NCBI GenBank assembly: GCA_002786715.1
Contig: PCTW01000016.1
Coordinates: 122,949-155,325 of the forward strand
Direction of reading: 5' to 3'
From: Bdellovibrio sp. CG22_combo_CG10-13_8_21_14_all_39_27
Lineage (GTDB): Bacteria; Bdellovibrionota; Bacteriovoracia; Bacteriovoracales; Bacteriovoracaceae
Length of the DNA: 32,377 nt
Shown piece by piece: positions 17,599 through 26,137 of the stretch; positions within the stretch are counted from its first letter, which is position 1; the number at the start of each line of letters is the position of its first letter. The notes under the pieces were generated by a model, which saw only the letters and a program-made list of their open reading frames with translations, ran no database searches and was not told the origin of the DNA. Position numbers and translations under genes: made by a program.

Positions 17599-17643
17599 TT
17601 TTTTGAGCTTCGCTTTTTTGAGCTTCGCTTTTTTGAGCTTCGC
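17599..17643. repeat. Three exact tandem copies of a 15-bp unit
   Basis: The unit ttttttgagcttcgc is repeated at 17599-17613, 17614-17628 and 17629-17643, followed by ttttt. Each unit can form a tiny agc-ttc-gct hairpin next to six T's. It begins immediately after the stop codon of the FAD oxidoreductase and may act as a compound terminator or be replication slippage. Confidence 0.9.
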
Positions 17644-17713
17644 TTTTTAAACTGGCTGATCGGGTTCGTCCCTCGGCGCTTACGCTTCTCGTGACTCACC
17701 CATTTCTCTGCAC

Positions 17714-17740
17714 AAAAAATGTCCCCCGGACATTTTTTTT
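17714..17740. terminator. Hairpin with T/A runs downstream of the tRNA
   Basis: The arms aaaaaatgtcc (17714-17724) and ggacatttttt (17728-17738) enclose a ccc loop. On the minus strand this is a stem followed by a T-run just downstream of the tRNA 3' end, so it is an intrinsic terminator. The T-run on the plus strand makes it bidirectional. Confidence 0.75.
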
Positions 17741-17748
17741 GCAGGAAA

Positions 17749-17825
17749 TGGTGGCTGAAGGCGGAGTTGAACCGCCGACCTACGGGTTATGAATCCGTCG
17801 CTCTCACCAACTGAGCTACCCAGCC
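17749..17825 (-). tRNA. tRNA-Met (CAT anticodon), elongator type
   Basis: This is a 77-base cloverleaf with CCA encoded. The acceptor stem is GGCTGGG/TTCAGCC, ending in two G.T pairs, with discriminator A. The D stem is GCTC/GAGC. The anticodon loop is TTCATAA, with CAT at 17791-17789. The T arm is GGCGG-TTCAACT-CCGCC. The anticodon stem ACGGA/CCCGT has an A31.C39 mismatch at the loop. The body resembles elongator tRNA-Met, and the G-C run of initiator tRNA is absent. A tRNA-Ile2 with CAT (the TilS substrate) is an alternative that cannot be excluded by eye. Confidence 0.88.
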
Positions 17826-17897
17826 ACATTTGCCTATAATCAAGAATTGGCATAATAATAGGGAGAATCGGCCTCGTCAACGGCCAGTTGAGGAAAA

Positions 17898-19211
17898 ATG
17901 ACAGCTAAGTCTTCAAAAGATCAGTCTTTTTATCATCAAAAACGCCTCACATTAGGTGTTGATCAATTTTTGCGCCAACATGACATCGAGAACAGAGGTA
18001 AAAGAGTTGTGGTTGCGGTAAGTGGCGGGCGCGATTCTATGCTCCTCTTGTGGTTGGCCAACCAATTCAAAAATCTTGGGTTTTGTGCCGAAGTCTTAGC
18101 GGCGCACGTTCATCATGGAGTTAGGGCCAATTCTGAACATGAATGGCTTTTAGTAAAAGCATTTTGTACTGAGAATAAAATCCCCTTTTTAGGGCATCGA
18201 ATTCAAGGACTTGATTATTCCACCAAGAATTTTGAAAATGTGGCCCGTAACCAACGTCGCTCATGGTTAAAGTCTTTGCTTAAAGGCGATGATCATTTGT
18301 GGATGGGGCACCATCTCGATGATTCTTTTGAGTGGAGTTTGCTCAATCAACTTCGTTCGGGTGAATTAAAAGCACAAATCGGGATACCTTTAAGAAATGG
18401 TCCCATCGTTCGACCTTTGATGACTTTATCTCGCAAACAAGTTGAAGGTTGGGTTGATTATCTGCATCTGCCATTTACTGAAGACGAAAGTAATTTAGAT
18501 CTGCGGTTTGAACGCAATTTTTTACGCCAAAGAATTGTCTCCACAATAAAAGAGAGGCATCCACAATATTTAAAACATTATGTGCATTCGCATCGTCAAT
18601 TGGCCCATAAGTTTAATCTTCTTTTGGCCACAGCTTCAGATAAAAAAGTAAGGATCTATGATGATCTTATCGGTGGAACATGGATTGAAGTATCTGAGCT
18701 TCAAGATTGGAATTCTCAAGAGCAAAATTTAGCTGAGATCATTTTTCGTTATTCAAATAAATTTCGCGGAAATATTCGCTTGGAATTAACAAAGTTGATT
18801 CAGGCTTTGCAGGCATCAAAACGCGGGCCTCATTTATTTTCGGGCAATGTTCGCGTGTTTATGTTTCATGATCGCGCTTTAGTTGTTGGTGAAAGGCAAT
18901 ATTTGCAGTGGCAAATGCACGATCAGCTTCTCTGTCAAAATTATTCCCTAGATAAAAACTCTCGGGTACCAGACTCACTTCTTTTTTGGGATTCGAAATT
19001 CGCCCAGAGTTCTGACTTTGCTAAAGTCGCGCAAATAAAGAAATCGCTGTCTCTCTTGCCTAAATTCTCCGAACTTCTTTTGCGTCGCGGCTTCATTGTT
19101 TGGTCTGGTCCACGTCTTCAATTTGAACAAAAACGTCAAAAAGTGGGTCAAATCCCTCTGTCTTTAAAAAGTCTTGGCAATCAATTCACCGAAATGACTA
19201 ACATTCCTTGA
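17898..19211 (+). CDS. tilS: tRNA(Ile)-lysidine synthase
   Basis: This 437-residue PP-loop ATPase converts the CAT anticodon wobble C of tRNA-Ile2 to lysidine, so that it reads AUA. The PP-loop VAVSGGRDSMLLL has SGGRDS at 42-47. It is followed by AAHVHHGVRANSEHE, and by MGHHLDDSFEWSLLNQLRSG, the TilS-specific helix region. FLRQRIV and a C-terminal TilS-like domain follow. The length is near the E. coli protein (about 430). The ribosome site GAGGAAAA lies just before ATG 17898. It heads the tilS - ftsH - folP run that is conserved in many bacteria. Confidence 0.95.
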   Translation: MTAKSSKDQSFYHQKRLTLGVDQFLRQHDIENRGKRVVVAVSGGRDSMLLLWLANQFKNLGFCAEVLAAHVHHGVRANSEHEWLLVKAFCTENKIPFLGHRIQGLDYSTKNFENVARNQRRSWLKSLLKGDDHLWMGHHLDDSFEWSLLNQLRSGELKAQIGIPLRNGPIVRPLMTLSRKQVEGWVDYLHLPFTEDESNLDLRFERNFLRQRIVSTIKERHPQYLKHYVHSHRQLAHKFNLLLATASDKKVRIYDDLIGGTWIEVSELQDWNSQEQNLAEIIFRYSNKFRGNIRLELTKLIQALQASKRGPHLFSGNVRVFMFHDRALVVGERQYLQWQMHDQLLCQNYSLDKNSRVPDSLLFWDSKFAQSSDFAKVAQIKKSLSLLPKFSELLLRRGFIVWSGPRLQFEQKRQKVGQIPLSLKSLGNQFTEMTNIP

Positions 19212-19237
19212 TTCTTTGGGGTCCCCCTCTCTATAAT
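19208..19237 (+). promoter_or_regulatory. Promoter upstream of ftsH
   Basis: TTGATT (19208-19213) and a perfect TATAAT (19232-19237) are spaced by 18 bp. The -35 overlaps the tilS stop codon. The leader then contains a small hairpin, gcttcc-gggac-ggaagc (19246-19262), before the AAGGA ribosome site. ftsH can therefore be transcribed independently of tilS. Confidence 0.6.
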
Positions 19238-19286
19238 AGAAGGACGCTTCCGGGACGGAAGCCCTATTTAACGATAAGGAAATTTG

Positions 19287-21212
19287 ATGAAATCTCAGCA
19301 AAAAACACTCGCTCTTTGGTTAGTCGTCATTTTGATGATGGCCTTTGTCGCCAAGGTCGCAACCGAAGGTCGGCAAACTTATAAGAACACAACATATCCC
19401 GAATTTATTCGTGCAGTTGAAGAAAAGAAAATTACAGAAGTTACTTTTCGAGGCAAGAACAGAATTATTGGCAAGTATGCTGATGGTGTTGAAGGCGGTC
19501 AGCGTTTTCAATTGATCGGCGATACTGGTGACATGACTTTTAAAATCTTGCGCGATAACGGCCTTACTCCAGAATATGATGAAGAAGAAAAGCAAACTCT
19601 GTTTGCCTCATTGCTCATCAACTGGGGCCCCATGATTTTCTTAATCGTTATTTTTTACTTTTTCCTTCGACAAATTCAGGCCGGCGGTGGCAAGGCCATG
19701 AGCTTTGGTAAGTCAAAAGCTCGCATGCTTTCTCCCAATGAGAAGAAGGTGACGTTCTCAGATGTTTCAGGTGTCGAAGAAGCGAAAGAAGAACTCAAAG
19801 AAATTGTCGATTTTTTAAAAGATCCAAAAAAGTATACTAAGCTTGGTGGTAAAATTCCAAAAGGCGTGATGCTGGTAGGTCCTCCTGGTACAGGGAAGAC
19901 TTTGTTGGCAAGGGCCGTTGCTGGTGAGGCCGATGTACCTTTCTTTTCAATTTCAGGTTCTGATTTTGTGGAAATGTTTGTAGGTGTTGGTGCTTCACGT
20001 GTTCGCGATCTTTTTGATCAAGGCAAGAAGCATGCTCCTTGTATTATCTTTATCGACGAAATCGATGCTGTCGGTCGCCATCGTGGTGCCGGTCTTGGTG
20101 GTGGTCACGATGAGCGCGAGCAAACATTGAACCAACTTCTCGTTGAGATGGATGGCTTTGAATCTAATGAAGGCGTCATCATCATAGCTGCTACTAACAG
20201 AATGGATGTTCTCGATCCGGCGCTTTTGCGTCCAGGACGTTTTGATCGTCGCGTGATTGTGGGTGTGCCAGATGTTCGCGGACGTCTTGGGATTTTAAAA
20301 GTTCATGCTGGTAAATCTCCCATTGATGAAGGCGTTGATCTTGAAGTTATTGCTAAAGGAACTCCCGGTTTTACTGGAGCCGATCTCGCAAACTTAGTAA
20401 ACGAAGCAGCTCTCAATGCTGCTCGCAATAATAAGAAAAAGTTGGCACTTGAAGATTTTGAGCTCGCCAAAGATAAAGTACTGATGGGACCAGAGAGAAA
20501 GTCGATGGTTATTTCTGAAAAAGAAAAGTTGGTGACGGCCTATCATGAAGCAGGTCACACTTTAGTTGGTATGAATCTTCCTCATACAGATCCTATCCAT
20601 AAAGTTTCGATTATGCCTCGTGGTCAAGCTTTGGGCGTCACTCAAACGCTACCAAATGAAGATATGTTGAATCTTACAAATGACCGTGCTCAAAATTTCA
20701 TATCCTTTTTAATGGGTGGTCGTTGTGCTGAAGAAATCGTTTTCGGCTCAATCACGTCAGGAGCTTCAAACGATATTCAAAGAGCGACTTCACTTGCTCG
20801 TAACATGGTTTGCGTTTGGGGTATGAGTGAAAAAATGGGGCCAATCAATTACCATAAAACGGCCATGCAGCCTTTTGGTAATTCAGATGTTACCGCAGAT
20901 TACAGTGAGAAAACTTCCCAAGAAATTGATGAAGAAATTCATTCTGTCATTGATAAGAACTATAAAATTGCGACTGAAATATTGAAAACCAATCGCGAAG
21001 CTCTCGAACGCGTGGCCCAAGGCTTGATGGTTTGGGAGACTCTCGACATTAAACAAGTCCAAGATCTTGTTGATGGAAAAGATATTGGTGCTCCTTTAAA
21101 AGACAAGCCTACGGGCGGTGATTCAGGTGGAACTCCTAGTCCCGTTTCTGCTGACGCTAAAAAAGATCCTGTAGGTTCTGGTGGCACAGGCAGCGATCCC
21201 GTTCTTGCTTAA
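19287..21212 (+). CDS. ftsH: ATP-dependent zinc metalloprotease FtsH
   Basis: This 641-residue membrane AAA+ protease degrades misfolded membrane proteins and regulators such as LpxC in other Gram-negatives. It has an N-terminal helix (about 8-24), a periplasmic domain, and a second helix near 110-128. Walker A is GPPGTGKT (198-205) and Walker B is IIFIDEID (253-260). The second region of homology is [19 protein letters not shown]. The protease HEAGH is at 420-424. The C-terminus is a Gly/Pro/Ser-rich, probably flexible tail. I chose ATG 19287 (AAGGA 6 bases upstream) over the in-frame TTG one codon earlier. folP starts 7 bases after the stop. Confidence 0.97.
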   Translation: MKSQQKTLALWLVVILMMAFVAKVATEGRQTYKNTTYPEFIRAVEEKKITEVTFRGKNRIIGKYADGVEGGQRFQLIGDTGDMTFKILRDNGLTPEYDEEEKQTLFASLLINWGPMIFLIVIFYFFLRQIQAGGGKAMSFGKSKARMLSPNEKKVTFSDVSGVEEAKEELKEIVDFLKDPKKYTKLGGKIPKGVMLVGPPGTGKTLLARAVAGEADVPFFSISGSDFVEMFVGVGASRVRDLFDQGKKHAPCIIFIDEIDAVGRHRGAGLGGGHDEREQTLNQLLVEMDGFESNEGVIIIAATNRMDVLDPALLRPGRFDRRVIVGVPDVRGRLGILKVHAGKSPIDEGVDLEVIAKGTPGFTGADLANLVNEAALNAARNNKKKLALEDFELAKDKVLMGPERKSMVISEKEKLVTAYHEAGHTLVGMNLPHTDPIHKVSIMPRGQALGVTQTLPNEDMLNLTNDRAQNFISFLMGGRCAEEIVFGSITSGASNDIQRATSLARNMVCVWGMSEKMGPINYHKTAMQPFGNSDVTADYSEKTSQEIDEEIHSVIDKNYKIATEILKTNREALERVAQGLMVWETLDIKQVQDLVDGKDIGAPLKDKPTGGDSGGTPSPVSADAKKDPVGSGGTGSDPVLA

Positions 21213-21219
21213 TTGATCT

Positions 21220-22080
21220 ATGTATAATTCGAATTGGCATATTATGGGGGTTATGAATTTAACCCCCAATTCATTTTCAGATGGCAACTGCTTATCGACA
21301 GACGCCGCCATTCAAGAGCGCTTTCAGCATTTGTTTAATAATCAGGTCGAAGCTGTTGATTTGGGTTTTGAATCAACTGCCCCCATGAATGCATCTTTAT
21401 CTCTTGAGCAAGAGCTGGAGAGAGTTCATTCTTTTCTCGACTTAGATTTAAGCTTGCTCTTAAAGTTCAAAATTATTTCCATCGACACCTACAGACTTCA
21501 AGTCGTTGAAACAATTCTTTTAGCTCTCTTAAAGCAAAATTTTTCAGGTCGTTTGTTATGGAATGATATTTCTGGGCAGTTAGATGGAGAGGCGTTATTG
21601 CTTTTGCAAAAGTATTCCAATCTTGATTATGTTTTTTGCCACAATCTTTCTAACTCAAGAGAGACTGGCTCTGCCCATATGACCTACAAATCAAATGGCC
21701 CGCTAGATCTCAAAGCCTATTTTCTCAAGGCCCTCGACCATTTCAAAACGATCGACAGTGATCGCGTTTGGTTTGATCCCTGTTTTGGCTTTTCCAAAGA
21801 TCAAGGCCAAAACATAGAATTGTTGAAGGAGCTTCCTCATCTTATCGCTTCTTTTGGAGATTCCAGACCCTGGGTGGTTGGGCTCTCACGAAAAAGTTTT
21901 ATGCGATCCTTTATCGAAGAAATTGATGGGAATCTTACACGTGAAGAGTTGCTTTCTTACTCTGAGTACTTTCATATACTTGCGATATCTCACTTTCGAA
22001 ATGTTTCTAACCCTTTGTATTTTCGTGTCCATAATCCTTTAGTCGTGACAGTTTCTGATAAATTCTTACATTTGTTCTAA
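21220..22080 (+). CDS. folP: Dihydropteroate synthase (divergent)
   Basis: This 286-residue TIM-barrel enzyme joins 6-hydroxymethyl-dihydropterin diphosphate to p-aminobenzoate in folate synthesis. The motifs are MGVMNLTPNSFSDG (N13), VDLGFESTAP, ISIDTY (D89), LWNDISG, WFDPCFGFSK, VGLSRKSF and a C-terminal FRVHNP (R269, H271). Compared with the family, the loop normally reading ESTRPG is ESTAPM, and DPGxGFxK reads DPCFGFSK. The conserved loop arginine and a glycine are thus replaced. It lies 7 bases after ftsH with no clear ribosome site of its own, so coupled translation is likely. The ftsH-folP order supports the call. Confidence 0.9.
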   Translation: MYNSNWHIMGVMNLTPNSFSDGNCLSTDAAIQERFQHLFNNQVEAVDLGFESTAPMNASLSLEQELERVHSFLDLDLSLLLKFKIISIDTYRLQVVETILLALLKQNFSGRLLWNDISGQLDGEALLLLQKYSNLDYVFCHNLSNSRETGSAHMTYKSNGPLDLKAYFLKALDHFKTIDSDRVWFDPCFGFSKDQGQNIELLKELPHLIASFGDSRPWVVGLSRKSFMRSFIEEIDGNLTREELLSYSEYFHILAISHFRNVSNPLYFRVHNPLVVTVSDKFLHLF

Positions 22081-22182
22081 AAGTTATCTTTTTGCCAGTA
22101 ATTATTACTTACGCTAGGTGTCATCTCTTTCTTATTCAATAACTGGGTTTTATAACACCCATGTTCAAACGAGGGGGAACAG

Positions 22183-23193
22183 ATGAAATTGAAGTTAGCA
22201 GTAGGGATCGTTTTAGTTGCGCAATTGAGTGCACCATTAATGGCCAAAGAGAAAGTAGTCTATGGTGATGACAATAGAGTAAATGCCAATGAATCAACTA
22301 ATGACCTTTTTAAGACATTAGCAAAATCAACGGCCGCAATGATTCCCGTAAGTGCTGTTGAGAAATCAATGGAGGGTATTCTTTCCAAAATTTCAGGTAA
22401 AACATTAAAAGAATCAAATCGTCTCTGTGATGGAGAGAGATTTGAAGCTCAGCAAACAGCGGCGATGTGTTCTGGCTTTCTCGTAGGTCCAGATCTTTTA
22501 GTTACCGCCGGTCACTGTATGCGTGGTGGTCCTGACCTCGCTGATGCAACTGAGTCAAAAAATTTAAATTGCTTAAATAATTACTGGGTGTTTGATTATA
22601 GACAAGATCTGATTGGAGATAATCCAGGTGAAGTTTATGTTAATTCAAAGAGCGTTTATAAGTGTGCCAAAGTGATCAGCCAGGTTCTTGATCAATCAAC
22701 TAAAAATGACTTTGCTCTAATTAAGCTTGAAAGAGTCGTTGAAGATCGTGATCCTTTGAAATTCAGAACTGAAGGTAAAATTGAAGACGCGACTGAAATC
22801 GTTGTGATTGGCCACCCATCTGGATTGCCAACAATTATTTCTGATGGTGCACAAGTAAGAACAAATACTAATCCTTATTTCTTCGTAGCAAACCTCGATA
22901 CTTTTGGTGGAAACTCTGGATCAGCTGTTTTTGATTCAGAAACAGGTCTTGTTGAAGGAATCCTCGTTCGTGGTGAAAATGATTACAAATATAATCCAGA
23001 AAGAGGATGTACAGAGGTTTTTACGTGTGAAAATGATAAGTGTCGCGGAGAAGATGTTACACGTATTACAATGATTCCTGAGCTCGCTCCAGGTCAACAA
23101 CCAGTAGCTCCGGTAGTTGTAACTCCAGTTACTCCGTCTGTTCTTGATTTTCCTTTTTTCATGGGTTCAATTAATTTCGAGGATCTTGAGTAA
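22183..23193 (+). CDS. Secreted trypsin-fold serine protease, copy 1
   Basis: This 336-residue S1/Glu-C-like protease has a signal peptide (cleavage after LMA near 21). The mature start is KEKVVYGDDNR. The catalytic triad is H111 (VTAGHC), D176 (NDFALIKL) and S245 (FGGNSGSAV). Several cysteines (C82, C96, C112, C130, C161, plus a C-terminal Cys cluster before RGEDVTRIT) suggest disulfides. The C-terminus has an extra 35-residue Pro/Val-rich tail not present in the paralogue at 25078. A strong ribosome site (GAGGGGGAA) precedes the ATG. It is probably exported to digest external protein. The segment before the catalytic core may be a propeptide. Confidence 0.92.
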   Translation: MKLKLAVGIVLVAQLSAPLMAKEKVVYGDDNRVNANESTNDLFKTLAKSTAAMIPVSAVEKSMEGILSKISGKTLKESNRLCDGERFEAQQTAAMCSGFLVGPDLLVTAGHCMRGGPDLADATESKNLNCLNNYWVFDYRQDLIGDNPGEVYVNSKSVYKCAKVISQVLDQSTKNDFALIKLERVVEDRDPLKFRTEGKIEDATEIVVIGHPSGLPTIISDGAQVRTNTNPYFFVANLDTFGGNSGSAVFDSETGLVEGILVRGENDYKYNPERGCTEVFTCENDKCRGEDVTRITMIPELAPGQQPVAPVVVTPVTPSVLDFPFFMGSINFEDLE

Positions 23194-23222
23194 ATCTAAG
23201 ATTCTCAAAAAATATCTCTATA

Positions 23223-23263
23223 CGAAGGCCCCTTGCGAAAATGCGACGGGCCTTTGTCTTTTT
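23223..23263 (+). terminator. Intrinsic terminator after protease copy 1
   Basis: The stem cgaaggccc (23223-23231) pairs with gggcctttg (23248-23256), nine pairs with one G.T, and is followed by tctttttag. It separates the protease from the TTG-started VOC gene. Confidence 0.75.
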
Positions 23264-23313
23264 AGCTCTCTCCAATTAAGATAAGGTGTTCATTATTTTG
23301 AGGAGAGTTTCCA

Positions 23314-23706
23314 TTGCAATTACGCCGTTTGCGATTATTTAGTCGGAAGCCAATCGAACTGGCCCAGTTTTTGGCCGAGGTATTTGATTACACTATTCAA
23401 CCTGCTGGTCAGAATGGTTCTATTGAAGTTTCAGGCGAGGATTGGTCATTTTTAATTGATACGGCCAGAGCTGAACACCTTTTTTCCATAGATGGAGAAA
23501 GAGATGTTGAATACGAATTTTTATTGAATTCAGTCGATGACCTCGAAGACTTAGGTCATAAAATAGAATTTCATTTTTATCGCTCTAAAGGCTTAAGTCC
23601 AGGTAAGGATTTAGTTTGGGAGCGCACATCGGATGAGTCTTGTTTTTGGCTGAGAGATCCTGAAGGACGTCGTTGGCGCTTTAGTAGTACGGTGAACGAG
23701 CAATGA
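23314..23706 (+). CDS. Small VOC (glyoxalase/bleomycin-resistance) fold protein
   Basis: This 130-residue protein starts at TTG with a strong ribosome site (GAGGAGAG, 7 bases upstream). The N-terminal LRLFSRKPIELAQFLAEVFDY and the C-terminal FWLRDPEGRRWRFS match the beta-alpha-beta-beta-beta VOC module, with the usual 'DPdG..w.f' ending. The usual metal-ligand glutamate in the last strand is not evident. It may therefore be a non-enzymatic or degenerate member. Its TGA overlaps the dihydroorotase ATG by four bases, so the two are translated together. Confidence 0.65.
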   Translation: MQLRRLRLFSRKPIELAQFLAEVFDYTIQPAGQNGSIEVSGEDWSFLIDTARAEHLFSIDGERDVEYEFLLNSVDDLEDLGHKIEFHFYRSKGLSPGKDLVWERTSDESCFWLRDPEGRRWRFSSTVNEQ

Positions 23707-24977
23707 TTAAAAGCATACAAGGAACATTCGCAACTTCTAAAGGAGTAGCGAAACTTAGAGTCTCTTTTGATGATTCTTCTGAGGTCATTACCGAAGTGAT
23801 TCAAGGTCATCTTCCTCAAGATCAAGTTGATCATCATTTTGATGATAATCATCTGATTTTTTCAAGCATTGGTGATATTCATATTCATGCTCGCGAAGAC
23901 GTATCAGGCAAGCATCTTTACAAAGAAGATTTCACTACCGCATCTCTTGCAGCTATTAATGGTGGAGTGACTCATGTTTGTGATATGCCTAATAACCCTG
24001 TGGCCCCGATTGATGATCAAAGCTATTTAAATAAATTAACACTTGCTTCAACTCATCTTATTCCGATTTTTCTCTATGCCGGGATTGGCCCAGAAACTAA
24101 GCCTCTTTCGTACAAAGTTCCTTATAAAGCTTATATGGGTCCAAGTGTGGGCGATCTTTTTTTTAAGTCACTTGACGATTTAGAAAAAAGATTAGAACTC
24201 TACAAAGGTCAATGGGTCTCTTTTCACTGCGAAGATCCGGAAACTCTTGATCGTGCTCAGTTTGGGAGTGACCATAATCTACGTCGTCCGGTTGATGCTG
24301 AAGTAATAGCGACAAAAGCCGCTTTAAAATTCATTGAAAAATTTGATCTCAATGGAAAACTTTGTCATTATTCCGCGGGCGAGGGTTTACCACTTATTCT
24401 TGAAGCTAAAAAAAGAGGGGTAAAAGTAACTGCTGAAGTGACTCCTCAACATCTCTATTTCAATCAAGAGACAATTCCAACTCATCTTAAAAATTATTTT
24501 CAAATGAACCCACCGATTCGTGGTGAAAGTGATCAACAAATGTTGCTGAATGCTTTAAAGCGAGGAGAATTGGACTACCTCGCGACGGATCATGCTCCTC
24601 ATTCTATGGAAGAAAAAAATAAGGGAACTTCAGGATTAACTGGTTTGGACACTTACGGTGGATTTATGACTTGGCTTCTTTTGGAGCAAAAGGTCTCTCC
24701 AGAGATTTTGTCCAAGGTTTGTTCTGAAAATCCCGGACATTTTGTAAAAGAGTTTCTCAATACTTTTAGAAATCTTAGGCCAAGCTATCATCGCTTAGGA
24801 TCTGGGCCAGGCCTGATTGAGGTTGGTGCTTGGGCCTCATTTTCCGTTCTCAACCTGAAAAGGCCAATAAAGATCAGTAAAAGTGCTCTAAAAACTAAAT
24901 GTGGCCATTCTCCTTTTGAAAATATGACCTTTCCCGGTTCTGTTGAAGCCGTATTTATTGGTGGTAGGAAGTTTTAA
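23703..24977 (+). CDS. pyrC: Dihydroorotase (class I)
   Basis: This 424-residue amidohydrolase makes dihydroorotate in pyrimidine synthesis. It has the metal-binding IGDIHIHAREDVSG (H60, H62), then KEDFTTASLAAINGGVTHV and the MPNN loop. Further motifs are SFHCEDPETL, LCHYSAGEGL, NPPIRGESD, ATDHAPHSMEEK and GLTGLDTYGG. These match class I dihydroorotases (about 420-430 residues). Because some amidohydrolases and non-catalytic PyrC-like proteins share these motifs, allantoinase or a similar enzyme is a weaker alternative. The start is coupled to the VOC gene by an ATGA overlap. A weak hairpin (24998-25017) follows. Confidence 0.9.
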   Translation: MIKSIQGTFATSKGVAKLRVSFDDSSEVITEVIQGHLPQDQVDHHFDDNHLIFSSIGDIHIHAREDVSGKHLYKEDFTTASLAAINGGVTHVCDMPNNPVAPIDDQSYLNKLTLASTHLIPIFLYAGIGPETKPLSYKVPYKAYMGPSVGDLFFKSLDDLEKRLELYKGQWVSFHCEDPETLDRAQFGSDHNLRRPVDAEVIATKAALKFIEKFDLNGKLCHYSAGEGLPLILEAKKRGVKVTAEVTPQHLYFNQETIPTHLKNYFQMNPPIRGESDQQMLLNALKRGELDYLATDHAPHSMEEKNKGTSGLTGLDTYGGFMTWLLLEQKVSPEILSKVCSENPGHFVKEFLNTFRNLRPSYHRLGSGPGLIEVGAWASFSVLNLKRPIKISKSALKTKCGHSPFENMTFPGSVEAVFIGGRKF

Positions 24978-24997
24978 CGCGTCGCAAGTGTAATAAT

Positions 24998-25017
24998 GAC
25001 AGACTTTTTAAGTTGTC
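24998..25017 (+). terminator. Weak hairpin after dihydroorotase
   Basis: gaca(g)actt pairs with aagttgtc around a short T-rich loop, with one bulged g, followed by tattcttt. It may be a weak terminator or part of the leader of the next protease. Confidence 0.35.
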
Positions 25018-25077
25018 TATTCTTTGTCGCAATGAAAAAACAGCACACCTCTAATCGGCAATTGAAAGGGAGTTTCT

Positions 25078-25941
25078 ATGAAAGCATTTATAATTCTGAC
25101 TGTTTCTTTGGTAATGAATACCTCGTTCGCCATGGATAAAGTAATTTACGGAGATGATAATCGTCGCGATATCTATGATACGACGAATTCACTCTATCTC
25201 GAATTGGCCCAATCAACTGCGGCCATGATTGCGCACTCAAAACTGACTGACAAAGGCACTATTACTGAAATCTCAGGAAACACTCTTGAATCTCGTGGAA
25301 TGTGTTCAACAATTCGCTTCTCTCAACAAATCACAGCAGCTAACTGCTCTGGCTTCCTCGTAGGTCCAGATCTTTTAGTTACCGCTGGTCACTGTATTCA
25401 ATCAATGAGCGACTGTGAAGGTTCTGCTTGGGTTTTCGGTTTCGCCGTTAATAACGACGGAGAGAAGGCAACTGAAGTAGCTTCTAAAGACGTTTATAAG
25501 TGTGTTGAAATTCTCGAGCGCAAACTTGATCGTCCAACACAAGATGACTTTGCTCTCATTCGTCTCGATCGCGTTGCTGCTGATCGCACGCCATTAACAT
25601 TTCGCAAGACTGGTAAAATTGCTGATACACAATCAATCGTTGTTATCGGTCACCCAACTGGTCTTCCAACAAAAGTTTCTGACGGCGCCAACGTACGTAA
25701 AAACACAAACGATTATTTCTTTGTGGCCAATCTTGATACTTTTGGTGGCAACTCTGGTTCTGCAGTATTTAACGCTGAGACAGGTGAAGTTGAAGGAATC
25801 TTGGTTCGTGGTGAGAACGACTATGTTTGGAGTGACGAGAATGGATCACGTTGTCGTGTACCTCAACAATGTACAAACGATGCTTGTCGCGGAGAAGACG
25901 TCACAAGAATCACGAATATTAAAACGCTTATGAATATGTAA
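25078..25941 (+). CDS. Secreted trypsin-fold serine protease, copy 2
   Basis: This 287-residue paralogue of the gene at 22183 has a signal peptide ending near SFA (18), then MDKVIYGDDNR. The triad is H105 (VTAGHC), D157 (DDFALIRL) and S226 (FGGNSGSAV). The same Cys pattern and terminal CRGEDVTRIT are present. It lacks the Pro/Val-rich tail of copy 1 and ends soon after that motif. A ribosome site (AAAGGGAG) lies upstream. A 50-base stretch around the catalytic His is almost identical at DNA level to copy 1, suggesting recent duplication or gene conversion. Confidence 0.92.
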   Translation: MKAFIILTVSLVMNTSFAMDKVIYGDDNRRDIYDTTNSLYLELAQSTAAMIAHSKLTDKGTITEISGNTLESRGMCSTIRFSQQITAANCSGFLVGPDLLVTAGHCIQSMSDCEGSAWVFGFAVNNDGEKATEVASKDVYKCVEILERKLDRPTQDDFALIRLDRVAADRTPLTFRKTGKIADTQSIVVIGHPTGLPTKVSDGANVRKNTNDYFFVANLDTFGGNSGSAVFNAETGEVEGILVRGENDYVWSDENGSRCRVPQQCTNDACRGEDVTRITNIKTLMNM

Positions 25942-25944
25942 TAG

Positions 25945-25969
25945 AAAAGGCACTTCGGTGCCTTTTTTG
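25945..25969 (+). terminator. Intrinsic terminator after protease copy 2
   Basis: The stem aaaaggcac (25945-25953) and gtgcctttt (25958-25966) enclose a TTCG tetraloop and are followed by a T-run. This is a classic rho-independent form. Confidence 0.9.
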
Positions 25970-25985
25970 TTTTCTGTCGTATGAC

Positions 25986-26016
25986 AAAAAAGACCCCAGG
26001 GATGGGGTCTTTTTGT
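25986..26016. terminator. Second tandem terminator
   Basis: The stem aaaaagacccc (25987-25997) and ggggtcttttt (26004-26014) enclose the loop agggat. It is strong, with A- and T-runs on either side that would allow it to work on both strands. It backs up the first terminator before the subtilase gene. Confidence 0.85.
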
Positions 26017-26137
26017 TTCTGGACTCCAAAACTCAGTGACTAATCGACCCCAGCTAACTGCCTGATATAAAGTCTCAGTGGACCTTTTGTCCGTCTGGCC
26101 GATGGCATGGTCTGTGCAGGATAATAAGGTACCGGAA

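Noticed and set aside
17599-17643. CRISPR-like array
   Set aside because: The units are 15 bp with no spacers between them and no cas genes in the window. It is a simple tandem repeat.
17680-17880. Minus-strand open frame of 66 codons
   Set aside because: It runs through the tRNA and its terminator, so it is not a protein gene.
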